Numbered from the stretch's first letter, positions 1-6,725 are shown. The stretch: 6,818 bases of DNA from an uncultured Flavobacteriales bacterium (GCA_950069165.1 CATMIT010000075.1:1-6818); one strand, 5' to 3'. Translations and numbers: made by a program. Notes: generated by a model from the letters alone, not told the origin.

Positions 1-977
1 TTTCCACTTCCTGCATAAGAATCATAATAAGCAACTTGAATCATATGGTTGGGATAAGTAATATCGTGCACAGTAGTTCCATCTCTGTAATAAGAAGTTA
101 TCAAGAAATTTCCATCTACATGTGTATTATGCGGAATAGAATTTGAACCAGGATTCGATTGAATTCTATCCACTTCTTGAATATTATTTATATTCGAAAT
201 ATCATAAGCTGTCAGATAAGCATCTGATTGTTCATCAGTAGTAAAAACATAATTTCCATCATCAGAAACCCAAGCATTATGTGTAAAATTATTTGGCGTA
301 GCATGTTGCCCAATAGTTTGCGGATTTGTTTTATCACTCACATCCACAATATATAATGCCCCCTGATAAATACATCCTGCATACATAGTATCGCCTCTTG
401 CCATGCCATCATGAATATATTCGCCGGCCCATTCTCCTAAATAAACAGGATCTGTTGCATTTGCATTTACATCTAAAAAAATTACTCCTCTATTTGCTAC
501 AGGGGTTCCATTGTTTCTTGCACCAAAAATATACGCAATCCCATTCTCATCAATATATATATTATGAGATGAAGTGAAGCTAATACTGGCTCCAGTTGTT
601 GGATTAGTAAATTGAGAAACATGCCAAAAAGTATTTCCTGTTAAATCAGTTAAATCAACTATCAATAGACCTGCATTTGCTTCAGTAGTAATGTAAGAAT
701 AATCACCCCAAGTCTTGATATCTCTCCAAGTGGAATTTACATCTGAGATAAAAAACATTTCAACCGGAGTACTAGGATTTGAAACATCCACACAAGAAAA
801 TCCATTTTTTAGGCCAACTAAAGCATACTCGTTTCCTATGCTATCTTCCCAGCCCCAAATATCACTGCAATTTGTAGTAGGGTAACTAAATGAGCCCAAC
901 AAATTCATATTCCAACCATTTTGTGAAAAAGTAAGCAATGGAAAAAATAAAAAGATACATAAAAGATTTAGTCGCAT
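1..977 (-). CDS. Choice-of-anchor B family secreted protein (LVIVD repeats), C-terminus missing
   Basis: Partial gene. It starts at the ATG at 977-975 and is open to the left edge, giving 325 codons without a stop. Residues 1-19 form a signal peptide (MRLNLLCIFLFFPLLTFSQ), so the product is exported. The mature part shows repeated beta-propeller-like strands of the LVIVD type: FSCVDVSNPSTP (about 60-71), GLLIVDLTDL (103-112), VIFLDVNA (165-172) and ALYIVDVSDKTNP (207-219). It also has the conserved segments SSHNIYID (136-143), FTHNAWVSDDGNYVFTTDE (231-249) and ITSYYRDGTTVHDI (293-306). These match the choice-of-anchor B family, whose members in Bacteroidota often end in a type IX secretion sorting domain; that end lies outside the window. 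Molecular function is unknown; surface or secreted binding is only inferred. A promoter-like site lies at 1008-1038, so it is probably transcribed separately from the upstream remnant. Family assignment is fairly sure. Confidence 0.87.
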   Translation of the reverse strand, partial: MRLNLLCIFLFFPLLTFSQNGWNMNLLGSFSYPTTNCSDIWGWEDSIGNEYALVGLKNGFSCVDVSNPSTPVEMFFISDVNSTWRDIKTWGDYSYITTEANAGLLIVDLTDLTGNTFWHVSQFTNPTTGASISFTSSHNIYIDENGIAYIFGARNNGTPVANRGVIFLDVNANATDPVYLGEWAGEYIHDGMARGDTMYAGCIYQGALYIVDVSDKTNPQTIGQHATPNNFTHNAWVSDDGNYVFTTDEQSDAYLTAYDISNINNIQEVDRIQSNPGSNSIPHNTHVDGNFLITSYYRDGTTVHDITYPNHMIQVAYYDSYAGSG

Positions 978-1007
978 AATTGAATTTTTATTTGTGTAAA
1001 AGTAATG

Positions 1008-1038
1008 AAAAAGTACAGATGAGAGGATTTGGCTCCAA
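1008..1038 (-). promoter_or_regulatory. Candidate Bacteroidota promoter for the choice-of-anchor B gene
   Basis: On the minus strand TTG at 1038-1036 (within TTTTG) is followed after 20 nt by TACTTTTT at 1015-1008. This fits the -33 and -7 consensus TTG / TAnnTTTG except for the last base. It leaves about 30 nt to the ATG at 977. The -33 element begins just past the stop codon of the upstream remnant. Chance matches are common in DNA this rich in A and T. Confidence 0.4.
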
Positions 1039-1041
1039 AAG

Positions 1042-1361
1042 CTAAAAAGTATCAGTCATAGTTGGGGTATTACAACCGCCATAAGCAGAGCTTCCCATCA
1101 CCACATATGTACCTGCATCCAAATTAGAAACTGAAGTAATAAAAGGTCCATTTCCATAAATTTGACCGTTGGAGATGTTGGTCACGAATAATTAGTATAA
1201 GTTCCTTGCGTTAAACTTGCATTCCCTGTTGCACCACCATTAGGACAATTAATATGCTTTACATTAGCGGTGTCAACCAAAACAGTACACTGAGAAAATA
1301 CATTTTGGCTAAAAAAGAATAAAGCACAATAAATAATTATATTTCGAAAAATGAATTGCAT
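1042..1361 (-). pseudogene. Frameshifted remnant of a secreted SprB-like repeat protein
   Basis: The ATG at 1361-1359 opens a 59-codon frame that ends at TGA (1184-1182). Residues 1-24 are a signal peptide (hydrophobic core, then VFSQ), followed by a cysteine-containing repeat: HINCPNGGATGNASLTQGTY, then TNYS. Adding one G at the stop (TCG-TGA-CC to TCG-TGG-ACC) restores the Tyr-Ser-Trp motif typical of SprB-like gliding/adhesin repeats. The reading frame then runs through TNISNGQIYGNGP, SNLDAGTYVVMG and YGGCNTPTMTDTF to TAG at 1044-1042. Both halves make sense as one domain, so this reads as a single-base deletion in a once-coding stretch. Even repaired it would be only 106 aa, with one repeat and no sorting domain, so it is also truncated relative to the usual very long repeat proteins. 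A promoter-like site at 1380-1410 remains. A sequencing error could explain the frameshift but not the short length. Confidence 0.65.
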
Positions 1362-1379
1362 CCCCTTAACTTATTTGTA

Positions 1380-1410
1380 CAAAATTATAAAATAAACTAT
1401 AAAAAGACAA
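1380..1410 (-). promoter_or_regulatory. Bacteroidota-type promoter upstream of the adhesin remnant
   Basis: On the minus strand TTG (1410-1408) and TAATTTTG (1387-1380) are separated by 20 nt. The second element is a perfect match to TAnnTTTG. The ATG of the remnant at 1361 lies 18 nt further on, a plausible leader length. This is the best two-part promoter match noticed in the window. Confidence 0.55.
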
Positions 1411-1421
1411 TGGCTTTTATA
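1398..1421 (-). terminator. Weak AT-rich hairpin after the bshC-guaA-LysM operon
   Basis: About 8 nt past the stop codon of the LysM gene the minus strand reads TATAAAAG, loop CCATTGT, then CTTTTTATA. This can pair as an 8-bp stem with one bulged T and is followed by T-rich sequence. The stem has almost no G-C pairs, so intrinsic termination would be weak. It also overlaps the -33 element of the next promoter. Listed as a possibility only. Confidence 0.22.
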
Positions 1422-1429
1422 AAGAGTTG

Positions 1430-2785
1430 TTAATCTACTTTTCCAATGGTATAGTCCTTGTATTTTACAATAGGAAAATGATGATTAATAAAACCTCCTT
1501 TAGTATAATATTTTTTGAATTTATAGTCGCCTTTGTTGAAACAAAAATACATACACTGCTGAAATGCCACTTGAGCATATTTATTGGGTAGTGCATGAAA
1601 TCTATCTTTGAAAAGAGAAATAAACCTTTTATTTTCTGGGAGCTGATAATCAAAATAATAAGGATCTGGAAAATGCACATTCAATTTCATTAAGGTTTCT
1701 ATATCTAAGTTTTCGAATGACCTCCAATTGTGTAACCCAAATACAGTCATATTAGTATCAATTGTACCCATTGCAGTTAATGTTTTTGTCACAAAGGATC
1801 TGTCAGTAGAAGGAATAAGCACAATGTATTTATGATTAGTCAAAAACTTACAAAGCGTATCTCTTGTTATCGTATTCAACCCATCAAACAGACAAACCTT
1901 AACTTTTCTTTTCTCTTTTCTAAAGAAGGATTTATATTGCTTTGCATACTTTTCTTCCTCTTTTTTGGCAAGAATCAGAATCTTTTCATTCTTGTGTTTT
2001 TTTGATATATAGTTGGAATTCTTATCAATTTGAACTTTGAAAGGGGGGATAATCTGGTAAACATTCTTACCGTGCTTTAATACATTAGTATTTCTAGAAA
2101 GAGGAGACACAATTATTTTGTCCTGATTTCTTCCATAAAGCTTTGTTACTTTGCTTAGGTTTCTTCTATAAACAGGCCCAATTATCAAATCAATATTTTT
2201 TAATTTTCCATCATTAATTATCTGTTGCACCTTGTTAGAATCATTCTCGGTATCATACACAAACAAATTGATGTTCATTCCTGTTTTATTTAGGGAATCA
2301 GTTGCAATTATAACACCTTCCAAAAAGTTTAAGGCCATGTACGACCCTTTATAAATATCTTCTTTGGTTTGCTGAGATTCAGAAAGGAAAGATAAAAGAG
2401 AATCATTTTTAGTGGTATAAAAAGGCAAGAGAACAGCAATATTTAAAGTATCTTTTTTTCTGCTTTCTTTCCATTTTCTAGAGTTGAGAGAAAATAGATT
2501 ATTTGTTCTTTTATTCTTTAAAAGCAAGCGTTCTGACAAAGTAGATTTAATGGGTATCAGCAGGGATTGATGATAGAAAATTGTAGAATTTTTATTGTAT
2601 AATTTTAATTCTTTCGTACTTACATTGTACTTTTTTGAGATACTATTATAAGTTTCGTTAGGCTTAACAATATGACGGACAAACATTTTACCTTTTATAA
2701 TTAAAGTGTCTGTGGTTGTTTGTGCCGAAATAAAACAAACACTAAAAAGAAAAATAATTAATAGTATTTTCTTGCTTATTCCCAT
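1430..2785 (-). CDS. Exported LysM-domain protein with PBP type-1-like ligand-binding fold
   Basis: The 451-aa product has a signal peptide (about 1-21: KKILLIIFLFSVCFISA) with no convincing lipobox around Cys17. A single LysM peptidoglycan-binding motif spans about 36-79 (RHIVKPNETYNSISKKYNVS ... LLIPI). After a basic linker, a domain resembling type-1 periplasmic binding proteins starts at NIAVLLPFY (115-123). It includes YKGSYMALNFLEGV (145-158), IDLIIGPVYRRN (198-209), KIIVSPLSRNT (223-233) and a C-terminal half with VFGLHNW (348-354). LysM suggests anchoring to the cell wall; the ligand of the second domain is unknown. Databases may label such proteins amino-acid ABC transporter substrate-binding, but no transporter genes are nearby and wall-related sensing is equally possible. 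It is the last gene of the operon and its ATG lies inside the end of guaA (10-nt overlap), which implies translational coupling. Confidence 0.82.
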   Translation of the reverse strand: MGISKKILLIIFLFSVCFISAQTTTDTLIIKGKMFVRHIVKPNETYNSISKKYNVSTKELKLYNKNSTIFYHQSLLIPIKSTLSERLLLKNKRTNNLFSLNSRKWKESRKKDTLNIAVLLPFYTTKNDSLLSFLSESQQTKEDIYKGSYMALNFLEGVIIATDSLNKTGMNINLFVYDTENDSNKVQQIINDGKLKNIDLIIGPVYRRNLSKVTKLYGRNQDKIIVSPLSRNTNVLKHGKNVYQIIPPFKVQIDKNSNYISKKHKNEKILILAKKEEEKYAKQYKSFFRKEKRKVKVCLFDGLNTITRDTLCKFLTNHKYIVLIPSTDRSFVTKTLTAMGTIDTNMTVFGLHNWRSFENLDIETLMKLNVHFPDPYYFDYQLPENKRFISLFKDRFHALPNKYAQVAFQQCMYFCFNKGDYKFKKYYTKGGFINHHFPIVKYKDYTIGKVD

Positions 2786-4317
2786 TCGATAGTTGCTGGT
2801 GGTTTGGAGGAAATATCATAAACCACACGATTTATCCCCTTTACTTTATTAATAATATCATTCGATACTTTTGCTAAAAACGCATAGGGCAAATGCACCC
2901 AATCGGCAGTCATTCCATCTGTGGATTCTACGGCTCTAAGTGCAACTGCATTTTCATAAGTTCTCTCATCCCCCATCACACCTACTGTTTGGACAGACAA
3001 TAGCATAGTGCCGGCCTGCCATACCTTGTTGTATAAGTCAGATTCTTTTAAGGAAGTAATAAAAATATGATCGGCTTCTTGCAACATCCTCACTTTTTCA
3101 ACAGTAATATCTCCTAAAATTCGAATGGCAAGCCCTGGACCTGGAAAAGGATGTCGCCCTAAAACACCTTCATCAATTGCCAAAGAACGACCAATTCTTC
3201 TCACCTCATCTTTAAATAAAGTATTCAGTGGCTCCACAATTTTCAGTTTCATAAAGTCAGGAAGTCCTCCTACATTATGGTGTGATTTGATGGTGGCAGA
3301 AGGTCCTCCTGTAGCCGAAATAGATTCAATAACATCTGGATAAATAGTGCCTTGTGCCAACCATTTCACATCTTTTATTTTATGCGCCTCATCATCAAAT
3401 ACATCAATGAATTTATTTCCTATGGCTTTACGCTTTTTCTCAGGATCAGAAACCCCTTTTAACACTTCATAAAATCTATCTTTTGCATCTACTCCTTTTA
3501 CATTCAAACCCATTCCTTTGTATTGCTGCAAAACACTTTGAAATTCATCTTTTCGCAAAAGACCATTATCTACAAAAATGCAGTACAAATTCTCCCCTAT
3601 TGCTTTATGCAAAAGCACGCCAGCAACAGTAGAATCCACTCCTCCTGAAAGCCCTAAAACTACTTTATCATTTCCTAATTTTTCTTTTAGTTCAGCTACC
3701 GTGCTATCCACAAAAGAATCGGGTGTCCAATCTTGCGTACAGCCACAAATATTTACTAAAAAGTTTTTCAAGATGGTTGCCCCATCTTTTGAGTGATATA
3801 CTTCAGGATGAAACTGAAGCGCATAAGTTTGTTCCTCTTCAATTTTATAGGCAGCAACTTTTACATCATTAGTGGAAGCAATAATTTTATAATTTTGAGG
3901 GATACTTGCAATGGTATCCCCATGGCTCATCCACACTTGTGAATTAAAAGCAACATCTTTCATCATCTGGTTTTCAGTATCTACAAACGAAAGATTTGCC
4001 CTGCCATATTCTCTAGTATTAGAAGGTAAAACTTCTCCTCCAAAATGATGTGCTAAATGCTGTGCTCCATAACAAATACCAAGCAAAGGGATTTTTCCTT
4101 TTATCTGTGATAAGTCAGGAATTGGTGCATTTTCTTCTCTAACCGAATATGGGCTACCAGAAAGAATCACAGCTTTGCAATCCCCAGTTATTACAGGAAT
4201 TTTGTTATAAGGATATATTTCACAGAAAATATTTAACTCCCTTACCCTACGCGCAATTAGTTGGGTGTATTGAGAACCAAAATCTAAAATGAGAACTTTT
4301 TCGTGCTGCATATTCAT
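2776..4317 (-). CDS. guaA: GMP synthase (glutamine-hydrolysing)
   Basis: This cytosolic enzyme makes GMP from XMP, ATP and glutamine, the last step of guanine nucleotide synthesis. The 513-aa product is complete and close to the usual length (about 525). The N-terminal class I glutamine amidotransferase domain has the nucleophile Cys82 in GICYGAQH and its partners His170 and Glu172 in FHPE. The ATP-pyrophosphatase domain has the P-loop LSGGVDST (223-230). The C-terminal dimerisation domain carries RHPFPGPGLAIRI (388-400) and ends in the canonical KPPATIEWE. All key residues are present. The start codon overlaps the bshC stop as ATGA (4317-4314), which supports this ATG over the one two codons later. 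The 3' end overlaps the LysM gene by 10 nt. No guanine-type riboswitch has room to sit directly upstream; expression presumably comes from the bshC promoter or an internal site. Confidence 0.97.
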   Translation of the reverse strand: MNMQHEKVLILDFGSQYTQLIARRVRELNIFCEIYPYNKIPVITGDCKAVILSGSPYSVREENAPIPDLSQIKGKIPLLGICYGAQHLAHHFGGEVLPSNTREYGRANLSFVDTENQMMKDVAFNSQVWMSHGDTIASIPQNYKIIASTNDVKVAAYKIEEEQTYALQFHPEVYHSKDGATILKNFLVNICGCTQDWTPDSFVDSTVAELKEKLGNDKVVLGLSGGVDSTVAGVLLHKAIGENLYCIFVDNGLLRKDEFQSVLQQYKGMGLNVKGVDAKDRFYEVLKGVSDPEKKRKAIGNKFIDVFDDEAHKIKDVKWLAQGTIYPDVIESISATGGPSATIKSHHNVGGLPDFMKLKIVEPLNTLFKDEVRRIGRSLAIDEGVLGRHPFPGPGLAIRILGDITVEKVRMLQEADHIFITSLKESDLYNKVWQAGTMLLSVQTVGVMGDERTYENAVALRAVESTDGMTADWVHLPYAFLAKVSNDIINKVKGINRVVYDISSKPPATIEWE

Positions 4318-5855
4318 GATGATTGAAGGGATAAAATTACGAAATTAGGCGCTAGGGGAGTTAATTCTTCTTGTAGTATTTCAATAAAGTTACCCCCATA
4401 ATTTAAATAAAAAGCAGTGAAATTATCAAATCGTTCTTGCAAACCATTGTTTGGAAATAGTTGCTTCTTAATTTTACTGATTTGATTCAATGCGTTTTCA
4501 TGCTTTTTCTTTTCCAATTGTAGCAATTTCCCCTCTAGTTTGTGTAATGATTTTAACTGCTTTTGTTGCTCTGCTTTTATAGTAGATAATAATCCTTTAT
4601 CTGCTGTTTTTTCTGATATAGTATTGAATGTTTTATTGAAAGTTGCTATCTCATTATGTAAGCTAAAACCATCAGAAAATTGATTTTGTACATATTTTTT
4701 ATGTAATTGGGGCTCTTCCAAAAATATGTCTTCAATATTAAAACCAAAACTCTCGAATTTCCTCCATTGTTTTTCAGAGATAAGCAAAGCAGAATTTCGC
4801 AAAAGCAAAATAGGAAAAGGAATATTTTCTTGCTCAAATGCGGATTTTAATTGCATCCAATATGCTATTTCACCACCACCACCTATATATGCAACATTTG
4901 GCAAAATTGTTTCTTGATATAGTGGTCGCATTAAAACATTTGGACTAAATTTTTCAGGGTTTTTTACTATCTCATTTTCAGCAACACCTCCCTTAATTAA
5001 TTCTCTTTTTTTCTCTGATAATCTAAAGAAATTTACATCTCTTACATGGGCTTGCACTTTATAATTTTTAGCCAAATCATTACTACAATTTTGAATTGTT
5101 TTCACAAATCCTTTTTGCAAAACATCCTTCTTTATTATTGGAATAAATTGCGTTTTTAATTTTTTATCATCTCCATCCAAAATTACTAATCCGTGTTTTC
5201 CAAAAAGTTCATTTACCAAATAGCGTGTAGCATCTACCAGTTTATTTTGTTTCAGATAAGAATTCTCAAAAAGTTGAATAAGTTTTTGTGCATTTTGACT
5301 ATCTCCTAAAACTGATTTTAATGTTTTAATAACTTCATCAAAACCTTCTAAGTTCATGCTACCAACGGCCCCAGATTGTTTACTATTCCAAGCTATTTTT
5401 TTCCCAAACAAATTAATATGATTTATTTCCTTAAAATCATGGTCTTCAGTTGCCATCCAAAATACAGGAACAAAATTATTTTTAGGATATTTTTCTTCTA
5501 ATTGCTGGCTCAAAGCTATAGTAGAAATAATCTTATAAATAAAATAAAGTGGACCTGTAAAAAGACACAATTGATGCCCTGTTGTTATGGTAAAAGTATT
5601 TTTATTTAGAATAGCATCAATATTGTTTTTAGTTTTTTTTGATAGAGAAAAACTGGCGTTTTGTTGTTGTAAAACCTCCACTAAAACTGCTCTGTTGATA
5701 GCATGATTTTGCTTTTCAGAAATTTGTTTTTCAAAATTTTCAAGATTAGGAAAATGATTGATAAATGGCTTTATATTTTTATCCTCATTTACATAATCAA
5801 CAACTAATTTTGAGAATTTATTAATTTGATTATATGGGACTTCCATTATTTTCAT
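4314..5855 (-). CDS. bshC: Bacillithiol biosynthesis cysteine-adding enzyme BshC
   Basis: BshC (formerly YllA) is assigned to the last step of bacillithiol synthesis, adding cysteine to glucosaminyl-malate in the cytosol. With the start chosen here the protein is 513 aa. Family signatures are clear: TGHQLCLFTGPLYFIYKI (92-109), FVPVFWMATEDHDF (128-141), GAVGSM (162-167), VRDVNFFRL (271-279), YIGGGGEIAYWMQLK (323-337), a coiled-coil-like segment rich in Lys, Glu and Leu (about 402-465), and LFPNNGLQER (466-475) near the C-terminus. An upstream in-frame ATG at 5942 would add 29 residues that do not resemble the family and would overlap the divergent gene by 16 nt. MKIMEVPYNQ (ATG at 5855) is therefore preferred, with MEVPYNQ (ATG at 5846) as an alternative. 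The stop overlaps guaA by 4 nt. The other bacillithiol genes, bshA and bshB, are not in the window. Confidence 0.93.
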   Translation of the reverse strand: MKIMEVPYNQINKFSKLVVDYVNEDKNIKPFINHFPNLENFEKQISEKQNHAINRAVLVEVLQQQNASFSLSKKTKNNIDAILNKNTFTITTGHQLCLFTGPLYFIYKIISTIALSQQLEEKYPKNNFVPVFWMATEDHDFKEINHINLFGKKIAWNSKQSGAVGSMNLEGFDEVIKTLKSVLGDSQNAQKLIQLFENSYLKQNKLVDATRYLVNELFGKHGLVILDGDDKKLKTQFIPIIKKDVLQKGFVKTIQNCSNDLAKNYKVQAHVRDVNFFRLSEKKRELIKGGVAENEIVKNPEKFSPNVLMRPLYQETILPNVAYIGGGGEIAYWMQLKSAFEQENIPFPILLLRNSALLISEKQWRKFESFGFNIEDIFLEEPQLHKKYVQNQFSDGFSLHNEIATFNKTFNTISEKTADKGLLSTIKAEQQKQLKSLHKLEGKLLQLEKKKHENALNQISKIKKQLFPNNGLQERFDNFTAFYLNYGGNFIEILQEELTPLAPNFVILSLQSS

Positions 5856-5860
5856 GCTGG

Positions 5861-5868
5861 CAAAAATA
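5861..5868 (-). promoter_or_regulatory. Candidate -7 element for the bshC operon
   Basis: The minus strand has TATTTTTG, a perfect TAnnTTTG match, ending 5 nt before the preferred bshC ATG. No TTG is present at the usual -33 distance. If used, the transcript would start almost at the ATG and be leaderless, or translation would begin at the second ATG (5846). Confidence 0.35.
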
Positions 5869-5895
5869 AGGAAAAAGCATCTAGGTATAGAAGGG

Positions 5896-5931
5896 TTCAT
5901 TATAATTATCGTAGATTTGTGGAATAATGAA
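5896..5931. repeat. 8-bp perfect inverted repeat spanning the merTP start
   Basis: TTCATTAT (5896-5903) and ATAATGAA (5924-5931) are exact reverse complements separated by 20 nt. The right arm contains the merTP start codon and the pair brackets the candidate -7 element at 5912-5919. An 8-bp palindrome, ATAATTAT (5902-5909), partly overlaps the left arm. This could be an operator for a dimeric regulator or a hairpin in the mRNA; the sequence cannot decide, and AT-richness makes chance possible. Confidence 0.4.
5912..5919 (+). promoter_or_regulatory. Candidate -7 element for the merTP operon
   Basis: TAGATTTG is a perfect TAnnTTTG match, ending 7 nt before the merTP ATG at 5927. No TTG sits about 20 nt upstream, so the -33 element is weak or replaced by an activator. 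Use of this site would give a leader of only a few nucleotides. Confidence 0.35.
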
Positions 5932-6508
5932 AGAAAAAGCAATAATTGGTTCAGGCATAGTTGCAGCCATTGTTTCTTCTCTTTGCTGTATTGTTCCGCT
6001 TTTAGCCCTTATTGCTGGAGGAACAGGAGCAGCCACTAACCTAAGTTGGCCGGAACCTTTTCGTCCCTATTTAATAGGATTTACAATACTAGTATTAGGC
6101 TTTGCTTGGTATCAAAAACTAAAACCACAAAAAGACTGTTGTATAAATCAAAAAACCAATTTTATGGAAACTAAATCTTTTTTAACTATCGTAACAATTT
6201 TTGCCCTTAGCATGTTATCCTTTCCTAGCTTCTCAGGTAACTTTTATAATAATACACCAATAGAGCACAGTGCAATTACCGATAGTAGCAAAGTAGTATT
6301 AAACATTGAAGGGATGACTTGTGGAGGTTGCGAAAGTCAAATCAATAGTGTACTTAACAAAACAGAAGGAGTTATCAGTTGTAACGCTTCATATAAGGAT
6401 GCTTCTGTAACTATAATTTATGATAAAGAAGTAACAGATTCAGATGGTCTTATTAAAATTATCAGTAAAAAAACAAGGTTCAATGTAACTGGAATTAAAG
6501 ATGAATAA
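5927..6508 (+). CDS. merTP: MerT-MerP fusion-type metal (mercuric) transport protein
   Basis: This 193-aa inner-membrane protein joins a MerT-like part to a MerP-like heavy-metal-associated domain. Transmembrane segment 1 (about 8-30) carries the vicinal pair Cys20-Cys21 in SSLCCIVPLL, the MerT hallmark. Segment 2 is about 47-62. A basic loop follows (YQKLKPQKDCC) with a second pair, Cys71-Cys72, predicted cytosolic. Segment 3 is about 84-102. Residues 121-190 form the HMA domain with GMTCGGC (Cys132, Cys135), placed in the periplasm by this topology. In known Mer systems MerP binds Hg(II) outside and MerT cysteine pairs pass it inward to MerA; the same relay is inferred here in one chain. 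An extra Cys152 lies in the HMA domain. Its stop overlaps the next gene by 8 nt, so they are co-translated. No merA or merR is visible, so Hg(II) as the true substrate is likely but unproven. Confidence 0.83.
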   Translation: MKEKAIIGSGIVAAIVSSLCCIVPLLALIAGGTGAATNLSWPEPFRPYLIGFTILVLGFAWYQKLKPQKDCCINQKTNFMETKSFLTIVTIFALSMLSFPSFSGNFYNNTPIEHSAITDSSKVVLNIEGMTCGGCESQINSVLNKTEGVISCNASYKDASVTIIYDKEVTDSDGLIKIISKKTRFNVTGIKDE

Positions 6509-6725
6509 AAAAGCAGAATTAAATTCAGAAATTACATGCCCAAAATGCGGGCATAAATCGGTAGAAACTATGCCAACAGATTCTTGTCAATGGTTTTATC
6601 AATGTAATGGATGTAAGGAAATACTCAAACCAATAAATGATGATTGTTGTGTATTTTGTTCCTATGGAACAATCCCTTGCCCACCAATGCAATTGAACCC
6701 AAAATCTTGCAGTGATAATTGCTAA
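6501..6725 (+). CDS. GDCCVxC-type cysteine-rich small zinc-ribbon protein
   Basis: This 74-aa protein has 11 cysteines. Two CxxC pairs, CPKCG (13-17) and CNGCKE (35-40), look like a zinc ribbon. They are followed by DDCCVFCSYGTIPCPPMQ (47-64), which matches the GDCCVxC family signature, here with Asp in place of the first Gly. From memory, some family members carry selenocysteine, and homologues are often found beside MerT/MerP-like genes; here every candidate position is an ordinary TGT or TGC Cys codon. There is no signal peptide, so it should be cytosolic, where it could accept a thiophilic metal delivered by the upstream transporter. That role is inference. The ATG lies inside the end of merTP (ATGAATAA overlap), so translation is probably coupled. 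Two further cysteines (70, 74) form a short tail. Confidence 0.8.
   Translation: MNKKAELNSEITCPKCGHKSVETMPTDSCQWFYQCNGCKEILKPINDDCCVFCSYGTIPCPPMQLNPKSCSDNC

Noticed and set aside
2724..2750. Lipoprotein signal at Cys17 of the LysM/PBP1-like protein
   Set aside because: The residues before the cysteine (Phe-Ser-Val) do not fit a lipobox well, and Ser-Ala at 20-21 gives a better ordinary signal-peptidase site.
3125..3796. Plus-strand open frames of about 72 codons inside guaA (3125-3343 and 3578-3796)
   Set aside because: They lie antisense to strongly conserved guaA coding sequence, have no recognisable domain, and look like by-products of guaA codon use.
4314..4340. Purine riboswitch in front of guaA
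   Set aside because: The guaA start overlaps the bshC stop, and the sequence upstream is bshC coding sequence with no aptamer-like helices recognised.
4646..4917. Small open frames inside bshC on both strands (4646-4837 minus, 4726-4917 plus)
   Set aside because: They are out of frame with well-supported bshC sequence and show no signal peptide, domain or promoter of their own.
5854..6039. 61-codon plus-strand frame overlapping the bshC start and the beginning of merTP
   Set aside because: It occupies a different frame from the clearly coding MerT segment and begins inside the bshC start region; its sequence resembles no known protein.
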